Shown here one piece after another: positions 1-13,499 of a DNA stretch of 64,000 nt. The stretch covers positions 6,866,842 to 6,930,841 of the forward strand of contig CM035358.1 in the NCBI GenBank assembly GCA_020137815.1, read 5' to 3'. The number at the start of each line of letters is the position of its first letter. Within the stretch, counting starts at the first letter, position 1. This DNA comes from Hormiphora californensis (Eukaryota > Ctenophora > Tentaculata > Cydippida > Pleurobrachiidae). A program made the translations under genes and the position numbers. A model generated the notes under the pieces. That model saw only the letters and a program-made list of their open reading frames with translations, was not told the DNA's origin and ran no database searches.

Positions 1-255
1 TTACATAGCACACGTATTTTTGTTTTGTTGTATTAATATATATAGGGGGTAAGTTTGTAGTTACATAATAATATATTATAACGATATAGATTTACATCTA
101 TATTTTTATCAAGTCTCGTTGCGCACAGACATATGTCACGTCATATATGATATAATCAATATATATATATATATAATTATTATTGTCATTTAAAGTAATT
201 TATAGCTTTGTCCCGTATATTGCACACAAACTTAGTTTTTTATACTACACGAGAT

Positions 256-257
<2 letters not shown>

Positions 258-296
<39 letters not shown>
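258..296. repeat. GA microsatellite
   Basis: Uninterrupted GA dinucleotide run, followed by degenerate GAGAATGA units to about 335. Confidence 0.9.
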
Positions 297-301
<5 letters not shown>

Positions 302-589
302 AGAATGAGAGAGATTGTGTGAGAATGAATGAGAGATTATTTGTAGCATTGTAATAATGATTTGTCACAACGTTTGTCACACTTTTTTGAGCACTTTTTT
401 GATGATTTGATATGGTTGACCATAGTTATACATGTATAATTAATACTTTACAGATATGATTATTTTGATTCACAGTTGATTAATATATAACACAGTTGAG
501 CTCCCTTTGTCCCAGCCCCTTAGGGTCCCTAACTTCCCAAATCCCCACTGGCCAATTGGCCATGATATTAGTGTTTCATATATGAGGCA

Positions 590-773
590 TAAACTCTGGC
601 CACTGGCGCGTTATTTCAGATAACTTTCTCCCAGCGCGCCGCTGGGAGAAGTTAGCTGGAGTTTATCCGCCGCTGGCGGATAAACTGGTTTAAATCACGA
701 CGACGATCCCGAGGCGGAGCCGAGGGAGAGGCGGAGTGGTTTAAACCTATAACGTGCCAGTGGTCAGAGTTTA
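590..773. mobile_element. Nested-hairpin inverted-repeat element
   Basis: The ends are inverted copies of a CTGGCCACTGGCGCGTTAT-like sequence (left) and ATAACGTGCCAGTGGTCAG (right). Inside are three more inverted repeats: CTCCCAGCG/CGCTGGGAG, GTTTATCCGCC/GGCGGATAAAC, and GGTTTAAA/TTTAAACC. A diverged relative with CCACTGGCAC and CCTGCCAGTGG ends lies at 1147-1262. No coding capacity is seen. It looks like a foldback MITE; the family is not identified. Confidence 0.6.
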
Positions 774-1146
774 TGGGTTATATACCCTGCTTTAGTTGTT
801 TATTTCAAGTATTACACACCAACAAGAGAGAGAACACTAATCAAAACACACAAAGAGAACTGAGAAATAGTTAAAAACACGTCACAATTGAGTGTACACT
901 GTTTGGTAACAGTTACTAAGCAGTTGCTAAGGAAAGAGAGTGAAAGAAATAGCCTGATAAGGGGCATGTCACAAATAACACAGAGAAAGAGATAGTGAGA
1001 CAAAAGGGGAGATAAAGAGAGAGTAATTGACGGAATGTGTCCTTTCTTTCTCTCCAATGTAGTGTGTAAGTGTTGCACATAGTGTTCCCTCTGTATTTTA
1101 GTAAGAACTGATCATTTACACACACTTTGAATGTTACGTAGGAGTT

Positions 1147-1262
1147 AAAAATAAATAACCTGCCAGTGGGAAATAATCTGCCGCTGGACTGGCTGTTTAC
1201 TGAGAGCGCGCTAGTGGGACTTCTCGCCACTGGCACATTATTTAAGTTAGCAGGGTATATAT
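1147..1262. mobile_element. Diverged copy of the nested-hairpin element
   Basis: Begins near ATAACCTGCCAGTGG and ends near CGCCACTGGCACATTAT, matching the ends of the 590-773 element in inverted order. Both are bordered by a GGGTATATA/TATACCC-like motif (about 776 and 1254), so the pair may be halves of one larger disrupted element. Confidence 0.45.
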
Positions 1263-1295
1263 GTTCTAAAACATTAGGATCTTGCTATTTTAGGC

Positions 1296-1401
1296 AGGAA
1301 CCGACCGAATCAGGAAATACTGGTCCCTGATTGGCTGATAACCAGTCACGTGACCTAAATAACGAGTTCTGATTGGTTGTTTACTTGTTTCGGTCGGTTG
1401 C
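1296..1401. mobile_element. MITE family A, copy 1
   Basis: A 106-bp element with inverted ends GGAACCGACCGAA / TTCGGTCGGTT and a central GTCACGTGAC palindrome. The flanks GCTATTTTA and GCTATGTTA look like a 9-bp target duplication with one mismatch. Other copies lie at 38929-39018, 42732-42838 and 45989-46068. Non-coding; a Mutator-like origin is inferred from the 9-bp duplication. Confidence 0.75.
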
Positions 1402-1742
1402 TATGTTAAGTAGAACAATTTTGTACTGACGTACTCCGAGATCCCATTATGTATGGAGGGGGTTGTATAGAAAAATGACCAGCTCAAAAATTACCATCGG
1501 TTACATAAATTGGAAGGATGTCCAGATGAGTGTACTTTTAAAAACAAAGAACAGGTCTAACCTCAGTTCTATAACTGAACATATATATATGGCTAATATA
1601 TCTCTGAAGAGAAAGATCTGTAATATACAGATCTGTAGCATCTTGCTACCAATCTAGTTCACCCAGTAGCCTGACGGGAGCCTTGCCAAATTGTCCACTG
1701 AAATACTAGTCAGCCCCTTAGTGATAGTATCATGAGACATGA

Positions 1743-2052
1743 ATGGCCCTAAGGGGGGTCCCAAATATTAAATATCTATCCAGTAGTAGATGGCCCTAAG
1801 AGGGGCTTCAAATATATCTATCTGGTAGTAGGGTGGCCCTAAGAGGGGCTTCAAATATATCTATCTGGTAGTAGGGTGGCCCTAAGAGGGGCTTCAAATA
1901 TATCTATCTGGTAGTAGGTGGCCCTAAGAGGGGCTTCAAATATATCTATCTGGTAGTAGGGTGGCCCTAAGAGGGGCTTCAAATATATCTATCTGGTAGT
2001 AGGGTGGCCCTAAGAGGGGCTTCAAATATATCTATCTGGTAGTGGCCCTAGG
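1743..2052. repeat. Tandem array, 41-43 bp unit
   Basis: About seven head-to-tail copies of a unit starting TGGCCCTAAGAGGGGCTTC and ending ATCTATCTGGTAGTAGG. The first copy is diverged and the last truncated. Internal copies are nearly identical, so the array is young. No open frame runs through it. Confidence 0.9.
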
Positions 2053-2370
2053 GGGCGGTAATAGGGAGCTCACGTTTACACAGAGATCTTGTCACACAAT
2101 GTCCCGAGAAATATATCAGACCATTCTCTCCAATCAACTCCCCCTTTCTTTCGTATTATGTTAACGGAACTTATCTTTCTATCTAAGAATGAATCCTGTA
2201 AACCGAGGGAATGGGTGAGCGATGGGGAGTGGTCTTAATATTCTCACTTTATCCGTGAAAGGATAGAACCCCGATTAATACAGAGAGAAAGAGAGAAAGG
2301 ATGAGAGAAAGATATTTAAGTGTGTATCTTACTAAGTGTCGGTCATCAATAATAAACTGTTTCGGGCCCT

Positions 2371-2441
2371 TCCTTCAGATAGAGAGAGAGAGATATAGAG
2401 ACTAGAGATAGAGAGGGAGAGAGATAGAGAGGAGGGAGAGT

Positions 2442-2529
<88 letters not shown>

Positions 2530-2530
2530 T
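2371..2530. repeat. GA microsatellite, interrupted
   Basis: Long GA run with GATA interruptions, followed to about 2600 by tandem AGAAACTAGAGATAG units. Confidence 0.9.
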
Positions 2531-3820
2531 AGAAACTAGAGATAGAAACTAGAGATAGAAACTAGATATAGAGACTAGAAACTAGAGAAATATATACTAG
2601 AAATAGGACTACAATTGAGAGGAGGAAGGAAGGGGCCCAAACTAAGTTGTTTGACCTGGTTTGTTTTCATGTTGCTCAAAAGAGAGATCTTTTTTCTTGC
2701 ACAGGGAATTTATACACATATCACCTTTCATTCACGCACACATACGTACCCGGAAATAGAAATCTACGGTGTGTTTGGTCAGGAAAAGGGTGCTAAATCC
2801 TGTATCCTGATCTCTCACCATCGTTGATCTATGACTGGTCTATCTATATTATATATTCCGATATTTAATATGGGAGGTTTCAGATATACATATATGTCAG
2901 GGGATAGTGTGCCCTTTTTAGTATTTTTGGGAATATATGCTGTCACATTGGCCAATTGTTATACATTGATCTAAGCGAGACGATACAGAAACGAGATTTT
3001 TTGACAGAATATAACGAGAGAGATAGTATACACACACAGTTACGTGATTTTGCTGTCTATGATTCATTCATAATTTGGCTGTCGTGTTCGAAAAGAAAAC
3101 TTTGTTTGATTTTGTTTCATTGGAGAACTGAGGTCGGAGCTACTCGAGTCTGTAGCGGGTTTGGGACCCCGAACCACCCTTTTTGGGGTTGACTTGGTGG
3201 CACGCGCGACCTCCTCCCTGAGTGAAGAGGATCACATTGCGGCGCGCGCAAGGCGCTCTTTGTGGACCACACGCCGCGCATAGTCTGGAACATGTCCAAC
3301 TTTGTAGCATTTTCCCAAGTGGTCAATTAAATAGGGGACCATATATCTGGGCGTGTCGGTGTGGCGCCTTTTGGGAAAAGGAACCGACAAATACACAGGC
3401 AGAACGTGTATCGTGTCGCTAAACAATGGGTGTTCACGGTTGATTGCGGGAGACCCGGAGACTTCTCTGCGAAAAGTATCATTCTGAAAGTGAATGCAAA
3501 CGTTTCTCTGATAACTGTTAATTGACCGGGAGAGTTTGCATCCCAGACTCAGTCAGCTTCCTTAAATCAAATTATTGATGAAAATTTGTTGGAACGCGCG
3601 AAATTATTTATTATTGTTTGTTACATTGTGTCGCGCTATATTTGTCGACATACATCGCGCGCGACAAACGTAACAAGTTTGGCGCGCTCAGCCCAGCTGA
3701 GATTTTTGTTCAGATTTTAAATTCCGTCTGTTTCGATCTCATTCGCGTCGTTTAAATTCCCGCCTGTCATCAGCTCCGTGATTAACATCTTCAGAAATTC
3801 ACCACGGTGGTGTTGGTAAT

Positions 3821-5396
3821 ATGATCTTTCGATCTTTCTTGTCGAGAAGTAGGGGCCTGTTGACGCGGTCCCTCGCATCCACCGCAGCGCCTGTGATCAC
3901 CGTTCAGCTGCCAAAAGTCGAGGATTCCCGGTCATTTGTTATTACTTCAAACCTACGAAACTTAAAAGATTTACAAGATGCGATAGTTCTCGAGGACCCT
4001 TCCGTTCAATCTGTTAACGCTCTCAGTTCAGAAGGTACCATTTTCCAGCCGTCTATTTTCTATTTTTTTAATTTCTTCTCTAACTTGTGTGACACCTCCC
4101 ATTTTTCCAGGCGTTTTATTTTCTAAGAGCACCCCCTTGTCATATCTTCTTCAAAGTGGTTTTACTCTTGAGATTCTCGACGAGCACTTATCAAAGCACA
4201 GCGTGGGTGTTGAAGCCACCGATGTAGCGTTCTCAGATGCCCACGAAGTGACAGATAAAATAAAGGTGAAATATAATCCCAAAATCACATTTCTGTTTCG
4301 AGATTTAAAGATTTGTATTTCTTATTATACATTTGAAAATCCTCTCAGAATCTGGCAGCATCGCTTGAAATTGTGGAGAACAAAATTGCGATTCAGGAAA
4401 ACCTGCGGTCAAAGCTTGAGAAACTGGAGGACCAATTTACACCACTAGAACAGACTAGATTGGTAGGTAGATTTTATATATTTCTCTACTCCGGATATCT
4501 TACTGCTAGCAGCTAGACCACTCTGTCCACTTCTATCTTCCTGGAAGCTCTCTTTAATTTTCTTTTTCTTCTCCACTCTTTCTTTGTCTCTCCCTCCCCT
4601 CTCTCTCTCCGATCTTCCAACCCATTTATGTATACTGCAGCCTACTGCTATAATTAACATTTTTTCTTTCTTTCCCTTTTTCACTCTTTCTCTCCCAGAA
4701 ACTACAGCGAAGCTCAGCGTTTCGAACTAATGCCGTTGTATGGGGTGGCCTCTTTGTTATGGGTGGACAGTTTGGGTTCCTTGCAAGATTGGTGTGGTGG
4801 GACTATTCTTGGGATATTATGGAACCTGTAAGTAGAGAGCTATTTTTAGATACATAATGTGTGGTCTTTAGTAGTTAATTCATTTTAGAGCTAGGCGTGT
4901 CTGACAATTTCTCTGTTTCTTCCCTCACTTTCTCTCCTTCTATCTCTCTCTCTCTCTCCTTCCATCTATCTCTCTCTCATCGCATTTAAATTCCATTTTA
5001 ACTTTAATAAGAAGCGCTTTGTATCGCTAAGAATATGATAATCGTAACACTATTAATCGCTAATAAAACTTCTCTCTCGATTTATTGATCTCAAATCCTC
5101 TCTCACTTTTTATTAAATTCAAGTTCTCAACTCTTCTAAGCTGTCCTACCCCCTTCCAGGTTACCTACTTTGTCACATACGGTACAGCCATTGTAATGTA
5201 TTCCTACTTCGTCTGTGTCCGAAGCGACTACAACTTCGACTCAGCCCGAGAGAGATGGAACCTCAGAACTTTCCACAAGATTTCTCGACGAAACGGCTTC
5301 GATCACGACAAGTATAACAGTATTGTCGACCAAATGAAAGAAATTGAGGCGAATATGACGCAATTGGAAAACTGTTGGTGCACTTCTCAATGTTAA
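3821..5396 (+). CDS. MCU: Mitochondrial calcium uniporter pore subunit (MCU), 5 exons
   Basis: Pore-forming subunit of the inner-membrane Ca2+ uniporter. Exons 3821-4034, 4111-4265, 4349-4462, 4699-4827 and 5160-5396 all have GT-AG borders and matching phases, giving 282 residues (human MCU is about 350). The Arg/Ser-rich start suits a mitochondrial presequence. Residues about 26-95 align with the MCU N-terminal domain, 124-161 look coiled-coil, and two membrane segments lie at about 172-193 and 205-225. The loop between them carries the signature WDIMEPVTYF, with the DIME selectivity filter at about 200-203, split by the last intron right after the Pro codon. The tail is short and ends in an unusual Cys-rich NCWCTSQC. 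The DIME motif makes the family certain; MCU rather than MCUb is inferred. Confidence 0.95.
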
Positions 5397-6186
5397 GAAA
5401 GATACCAATACAATGTGAGAGAGAGGAATATGAATATATTGGGAGAACACAACTGGTTCATTGGGTAAAGAGAACATTGAATAGGGGAGGAAGAATGTCA
5501 CACACTGAATGGGAGTCTCTGTGTTAGTCTGTGTTAGTCTCTGTGTTAGAGAGATGTGTGTGTAACTGTAAATATTTTGGGTGAGTACCTATTTAAGTCT
5601 GACTATCATCACGGCTGATTGATTTTAGTAAACTTTGCAGCAGTGTACATATATTAGAGAAGGGATGTGCTCCTGTTATTGTCATTAGTTGTGAGAATGG
5701 GGGAGAAACATGTGAGACAGATGAATGATTATATATTGCCGATTGTTGATATATCAGAACTGGTTAATGAGAGAAGTCATATTATTATCATTGGGTCAGG
5801 ATATTATAATTATGAACAATATTGTAGTTACTACTGAGGTATTATTATAATAATTATTATGGTATAGAGATGCTCATTTAATTGCACCTTGTAAAGAGAG
5901 ATACTAGAACAGTTGGGTGCGGGGTGCTCTCTATTTCTTCCTCGTTCCCTCTTTCTCTCCCTCTCTCCTCCTGATTCCCTCCCAGCTCCTCGCGTCCTAT
6001 CCGATGAAAGGGGGTACCCCGTACTCAACAACCCGGGTTTAATTTTGTACATAGAAAGACACTTATTATACCGCACAGCTACTATTATACACTTCTGACT
6101 ACTTCAAGCTGTTTCGAGATGAATTATATTATTGCACATACATAGCTCTGTATACAATATTATATGATGTAAGAGTTTTTATTTTC

Positions 6187-6192
6187 AATAAA
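6187..6192 (+). promoter_or_regulatory. Polyadenylation signal, probably MCU
   Basis: AATAAA about 790 bases after the MCU stop; a second AATAAA lies near 6334. Signal sequence only; usage is not shown. Confidence 0.5.
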
Positions 6193-6416
6193 ATTACCGT
6201 GTTCTCGTTTTCATCTTATTTTGATACCCCAGTTTTTGACCCAACCCCCTCCCAATTTTGACCTTTTACTCTCCAAAATCCCTCCATTCTCGAACCTTCC
6301 ATAATTACTTGTACTCTTAGATCCTTCATAGATTAATAAATATACTATTCACATGCCTGTTTCATTCAGCGATTAACATTTCATGTGTCTCCCATTGGAT
6401 ATGATTTGCACACACC

Positions 6417-6545
<129 letters not shown>

Positions 6546-7866
6546 ATTTTCCTAGTCATTGATGACAGTTGTCCAGGAGAGGAGAGATTGAAGCCTCAAG
6601 AATTCATACAACACACACACTTCTCTTTGTTTTCTCCAGCTATTGTTCCCCTCTGTAGTATCATGTACTACAATCTCTGAACTTTGATTGTGTATTTGCT
6701 TCATCATTCATGTTTGGTGTTCTCGCATCGTTATTTTATTTCATAATTCGGTTTGGTAGATCAATTAGTATGGTCATCTGATAGTTTGATATTAGGTTAT
6801 GATATCTAGTGGACATTGATAACGAAGATAGTTCATGATCTTGGGATCTTGTCGGTTGTCCTCAGCTCACTCTCACCATATAATCTTATAATCCCTTGCT
6901 CATAGTGTATTATTGTGTTATTCTTTCCCATCATGGTGGGATCACTATTGGCCTAACTATCCTAGCATGTTTGATTTTGGACCTGTGTCACATCTGCCCT
7001 CAGATATATTATTTTACTATCATATAGAATGAGTCTGGGTTTCGCAGCTCGCTTTGTTTGAATGTTATATCTCTCATGCTGTCACAGCTTACAACATGTT
7101 AATATATGCGTTCTTGTGTGCATCTATTTATGTCGCATTTTTACTCTACCTCACATACACAAGAGTGAACAAAATAGTGAACTCGCATCGCTCCCCCCTA
7201 TATTCGGCACACTAGCTTGTCGTGTTAGTAATCGAGTTAGGTGTATTTACCAATCAGACTCTATCGTGCTTGGCACACTGCTACAGACAGCACAAACACG
7301 GCTAGTTGGTAGCCGCACACAACAAACAAATAAAAAACATTGTTCAGACAAACAAACACGTTATCGACCCGTAACATAAACAATCCCCACATACGCGTGT
7401 GTCCTGGTAAAAAGTAGTTGTTATAACTGACGCTGCCCATAGCATAGGTTACTTAGAATTGGAGAGAGATTGAGAGTGATGGAGAGAAATGGAAAGGAGA
7501 GAGTGATGGAGAGATAATGCAGTAGTAAAAGAAAGGAGCTAAGTGCCAGACAGCTAACAGCTAATTAAACACTAAACGCACGGTTAAAAGCGAGTTTCCG
7601 CTCTGGAAACCCGCCCTGAACCGCGGCTAACTCTGGAAACACTTTCTCAGTTCTGAACCGCGGCTCACTCATACGAGTGCCACTAACATATCCTAGCGGG
7701 TAGGCGGATCATCTAGGTTATATTTATTGGACAGTGCAGTTATATTGGCAAGCCTAATGGAGATTATAGTAGAAGAGATGTAATTTATAATTAGAATTGG
7801 GTAAAAATAGTGCATGCTTTACATATTTTTGTGTGGGAAAAGAGACATTTAGAGAAAAAGAAAAGT

Positions 7867-7868
7867 GA

Positions 7869-7921
<53 letters not shown>
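7867..7921. repeat. GA microsatellite
   Basis: GA run of about 55 bases with one CA interruption. Confidence 0.9.
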
Positions 7922-7923
<2 letters not shown>

Positions 7924-8021
7924 GAATCTGTGTTCAGTTTAGAAGACGCCAGCGGCCAGAAATAATGTCCTATCACACACACATGCGTTTGTATGGCCAA
8001 CAACTGAGATTGCATATCCGG

Positions 8022-8065
8022 CTTCTCCCTTTCTTTCTTTCTCTCACTCTCTCTCTCTCCCTCTT

Positions 8066-8131
<66 letters not shown>
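8022..8131. repeat. CT microsatellite
   Basis: CT run with TTTC interruptions at its left side, about 300 bases upstream of DOLPP1 exon 1. A short CA array follows near 8262-8281. Confidence 0.9.
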
Positions 8132-8135
<4 letters not shown>

Positions 8136-8423
8136 TTCTAACTATCTCCCGCTAACTCTCTCCCCCTAATTCTCCAAATATCATGTCTAATTTTTGTTTT
8201 CCTTATTGTACCCTCTCTCTCACACACTCATGTACACGCCCCTTACACACTGCACACATAACACACACACACACACACACAATCAAGATGCTTCTTTTCC
8301 TATTTCTTCTCCTTCTCCTAAAACCGACCAAACACCCCCTGAATCCCCCACTACCACTGCTGCACAAGTAGCCGCACCCAATTCTGATATATCCCATGTT
8401 TCCTCCTACAGTGAACTCCTTAT

Positions 8424-9252
8424 ATGGCTGACGAGTGGCAACCTGTGACGTTTACCCACGTCGAATATCCAAAAGGTAACTATATATCTTACAGCTTATA
8501 TAATCGAGTCGAGTTTCCTACATGGTTAGTGAGAGAAACATTTCGAACCTTTATTTTGCTTTCAGAACACCGCGCCCTACCATGCACAAACTTTCCAGCC
8601 ATTTTGATAACTATTGTTTTAAAAGTGGCTGTAGTAGGTAGTAAAGGGTTTTAAAACAACGAGCTGAAAGGTATCATAGCTGAAAGGTGGTGACAAGCAT
8701 ATAAACTGTCTCAAAGTATCACGTTTTCTTTCATTGTTTGAGGGTTTGTCTGTGTGTCTGACCTAAGTAGCGTCTGTCTGTACGTCTATAGATCTGTATC
8801 TAGCTCTGTCTGCTAATTTTCAAGATTGTGACCCCTAACGAGTCGAGAATATGCTGACTAGGATGGGAAATTGAAGACCTATGCTATGTATTTGTCTACT
8901 TTCGCTCTCTACCACCCCCCCCCCCCCTCTCTCTCTCACTCTATCCATCTATCTATATCTCTCGTGGCCCTTACTAAGATAGAGATTCTGACTACAATCT
9001 TAGCACAGAGTCATTGTTTTAAAAAACCGAACTCATGGGTGCACACAAAAAAGACAGCGCGCGAGGGAGGAGCGGAAGAAAGAGAGAACAGCGAGCCGAG
9101 CAAAGAGGCATGAGCAAAGGGAAACCGAGGAGAGGAGAGAGAGAAGGAGCGGAGGAGCGAGCTGAGTAGAGCTTGCAGAGAGAGAGTAACTGGAGTTGAT
9201 CTCGATTACTTAATAAGGGATCGCTAGCTACTCTCTAGCGATATATCATCTC

Positions 9253-9313
<61 letters not shown>

Positions 9314-9476
9314 TCTCGTTCTCATATATTTCTATCTGATCTCTTCAACTTATGACCGCCATCTTTTCTCTCCTGCACACTTCTTCTTACACCATACCAT
9401 GCTATTTATTCTTCTCTCTGCGTCTGCTAAGTTTTCTCTCTTTCACGACACACGTCGCTTTATATATTCACAACGA

Positions 9477-9524
<48 letters not shown>

Positions 9525-10342
9525 GTTATACCACTATTATTAGTTCGCAGCAGAACAGCAGAGAACACACAGTACAGTAGAACAGAACACACAGAAGAAC
9601 ACACAGTGTTAGAACACAGACTCGACATGGAATGATGTGAACCTGTGTACATGCACAATGTGTCCTAACTCTTCCTTTCACGTTTATTTTTCTTTCTTCC
9701 ACTCTCTTTCACCCTCTATCTTCGATTCTCTTCCTTCCAACATGTTACACAATTTGTTTTGTTCTAACCCTCCTCCGTCGCGGGGTCGGGCAAGAACACA
9801 ATGCAGACAGTAAAACTTTAATAGCCAACACACACACACACATACGCACGCACCACGGGCTGGGTAATTCTTGTTATAAACTGCCCGCCCCCTGTAACAG
9901 ACAGCATCACGCTGTGTAAAGTAAATCTCGGGAAAATACCCTAGAGTGTCATGTTATCACTGCGCTGGCAAGCGCAAAGGTGACCATCCCCTCCCCCCAG
10001 CCACGCGTGCCAGAGAGCAGTAATAAGTTTTTCCGTTTTTTGCCAAAAATGGCATTTTGCGACGCCCATAGCGAGGCCCCAACTGCACCAATCGGTCTGA
10101 AATTTGGTATACAGTGTCACATAGTCTAGATCTACTGTAGTTCAAAAGGGCAAGTCTCTATCTCTTTTAGTTTTAGAGATACAGCATCGTCCCAAAAGCA
10201 ATAAATGTCCCGGGTCTATGTATCTATCTATGTATTATGCCAAAAACTAACAGAAATTAGTTGGCTGGAAAGGTGACCACTTTTGTTGTCAAACTGACAC
10301 CTTTGCCCTCTCCGGGTTTTAACATCACTATCTTTCCTTCTA

Positions 10343-10418
<76 letters not shown>

Positions 10419-13263
10419 ATCTCTTTCTAACTCCCTGATTTGCCCCCTGATTTACCCCATCGATGATATCCGTAACCCGGGCCGGGCAAAGGTGTCAGTT
10501 TGACAACAAAAGTGGTCACCTTTCCAGCCAACTAATTTCTGTTAGTTTTTGGCATAATTTGGGTATATTTTTGGTATTTTCTGATGTGAAATACGATGTT
10601 ATACATGTCTGGACGTAGCAGAACGTGTAAAGACCGTCAGGAATCGCTGAAATACGAAAATTTCAATTTTGACGTTATTGTGACGTCATAACGTTACGTC
10701 ACGACGTTATAACGTCATGATAGGGATGTATTATTATCAGGCTCATCTAGATAAAGAGGCTGACCAAGTTTGAGATCGATTGGACAAGATTTAAGGTCGC
10801 TATGGCGAAAAACGCACATTCGTCATATCTATTTTCATGCAGTCTTAACACTTCAGACGCGATTTGAGACCCTTAGAAATAGAGTTTCACAAATTCGCAA
10901 TTATATAGTTTCTGAAAGTTTAGACGATTATCTTTCATAAGTGTGGTCTCCGTTTTTCAATCAGAAGCCGTCTTCAGGGTGTAAACTGAGCTCAAAGAAA
11001 TTTGGTTGATTTGAAAAATGTCTTTTCTTTATGACACTTTGTTAAGACGTTCTGGTTGGACCTAGAACATGAAAACTATTCGACTACACAATTCAAACGA
11101 TTATCTTTTGAATGCAACAAACGAGAAGTGTCTATCTTATGTCGTTTTCTCTCAAAAATGATTATAAATTTGGTAAAAACAGCGTCTATCCATAGATAGA
11201 TAGATACATAGATAGATAGATAGATAGATAGACCCGGGACATTTATTGCTTTTGGCACGATGCTGTATCTCTAAAACTAAAAGAGATAGAGACTTGCCCT
11301 TTTGAACTACAGTAGATCTAGACTATGTGACACTGTATACCAAATTTCAGACTGATCGGTGGAGTGGGGGCCTCGCTATGGGCGTCGCAAAATGCCATTT
11401 TTGGCTAAAAACTGAAAAAAGTTATTACTGCATTCTGGCACGCGCGGCTGGGGGGAGGAGATGGTCACCTTTGCGCTTGCCAGCGCAGTGATCTATCTAT
11501 CTATGGATAGACGCTGTTTTACCAAATTTATAATCGTTTTTGAGAGAAAACGACATAAGATATACACTTCTCGTTTGTTACATTCGAAAGATAATCGTTC
11601 AAATTGTGTAGACGAATGGTTTTTATTTTCTAGGTCTAACTAGAACGTCCTAAAAAACTGTCATAAAGTTAAGACATTTTTCAAATCAACCAAATTTCTT
11701 TGAGCTCAATTTACACCCTGAAGACGGCTTCTGATTGAAAAATGGAGACCACACTTATGAAAGATACAATGAAATAGTGTTTATTTAGGACTGTAGACGA
11801 CTCGGAGATTTATTTCAGGAAAGATAATACGGGACGGTTTCGACGTTTAACGTCATCATCAGCTCAAATTAATTTGTTTAAAGTAGTGTTGAAAAGTTTG
11901 AAACTGAGTTTCAAACTGAGTTTCAAACTTTTCAACACTACTTTAAACAAATTAATTTGAGCTGATGATGACGTTAAACGTCGAAACCGTCCCGTATTAT
12001 CTTTCCTGAAATAAATCTCCGAGTCGTCTACAGTCCTAAATAAACACTATTTCATTGTATCAAAACTATGCGACTCAAAAACAGCCGATTGGTCAACTTA
12101 TTGATTCAGTTATGAAAGATAATCGTCTAAACTTTCAGAAACTAAATTGCGAATTTGTGAAACTCTATTTCCAAGGGTCTTAAATCGCGTCTGAAGTTTT
12201 AAGACTGTATGAAAATAGATATGACGATAGTGCGTTTTTCGCCATAGCGACCTCAATTCTTGTCCAATCGATCTCAAACTTGGTCAGCATCTTTATCTAA
12301 GTAAGCCTGATAATACTACTTCACTATCATGACGTTATAACGTCGTGACGTCACGCTATGACGTCATAATGACGTCAAAATCAAAATTTTCGTGTTTTAG
12401 CGATTCCTGACGGTCTTTACACATTCTGCTACTTCAAGACGTGTTTTAAATCGTATTTCACGTCAGAAAATACCAAAAATATACCCAATTATGCCAAAAA
12501 CTAACAGAAATTAGTTGGCTGGAAAGGTGACCACTTTTGTTGTCAAACTGACACCTTTGCCCGGCCCGGGTTAAGGATATAATTCGTGGGGTAAATCAGG
12601 GAGTTTGAGGAGAGGGGAAGAGAGAGAGAGAGAGATAGAGAGAGATAGGGGGAGAAAGAGCGAGAGAGAAAGAGAGAGTGAGTGAGAGAAATCAGAGAGG
12701 GAAAGATAGTGATCTGATATAACCCGGAGACTGGAGAGGGCAAAGGTGTCAGTTTGACAACAAAAGTGGTCACCTTTCCAGCCAACTAATTTCTGTTAGT
12801 TTTTGGCATAATATAATATATATATATTTCTGGTAGTAGCTGATGTAAATTATAATTATACACCACCTGTGGGGAAGCCGGAAGTGGGCATACTCGAAAC
12901 AACACTACCATGACACCCTGTACCGTTCAAATTTAGTTCTTAACAATTCTCTGGGGAACTCAAGCAATACAAACACACCACATACATGTGAACTTGACAA
13001 GCTCCAATTAGCAGCACCTGAACTTGGACTTTTTCAAACTTTTCGACCTGACATTATGGTTGGTAACACCTTATAACGAGCTCCCGGATACAGCGTTATA
13101 GGGATGATTTCGATTTGATTCAGTATTGGAATGACAAGATTTTGTGGTACCTACCAATCCAGTATCCACGCTTCTTACACTACCCTGACTCATTAGCCAT
13201 TGAGTACCATTATCATAGCGCTCCACAACATCTCCTTTTAGTGTATCTCTATCTCTCTCTGTC

Positions 13264-13352
<89 letters not shown>

Positions 13353-13459
13353 CTCTCATCTTCCAATTGTCTTCCCCATTGGCGGTAGGTAAATTTTCAT
13401 TTCCTTTTTCTTCGCTCCGAGATAATAACCAAGATGCATCGTTTACTTTTAGAAAGAGA

Positions 13460-13499
<40 letters not shown>

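Larger units (their letters stand above)
1..3820. other. Gene-poor left flank with repeats
   Basis: No supported gene is seen. The stretch is AT-rich and carries a GA microsatellite, nested hairpin elements near 0.6-1.26 kb, a small inverted-repeat element at 1.3 kb, a 41-43 bp tandem array at 1.74-2.05 kb and a second GA array near 2.4 kb. Open frames here are short, lack splice-consistent partners and show no family motif. Confidence 0.6.

Noticed and set aside
1743-2052. CRISPR-like appearance of the 41-43 bp array
   Set aside because: Units are contiguous with no unique spacers, and the genome is eukaryotic; it is a minisatellite.
2956-3426. Several overlapping open frames before MCU
   Set aside because: Short, mutually overlapping, no splice partners or family motifs; likely 5' flank of MCU.
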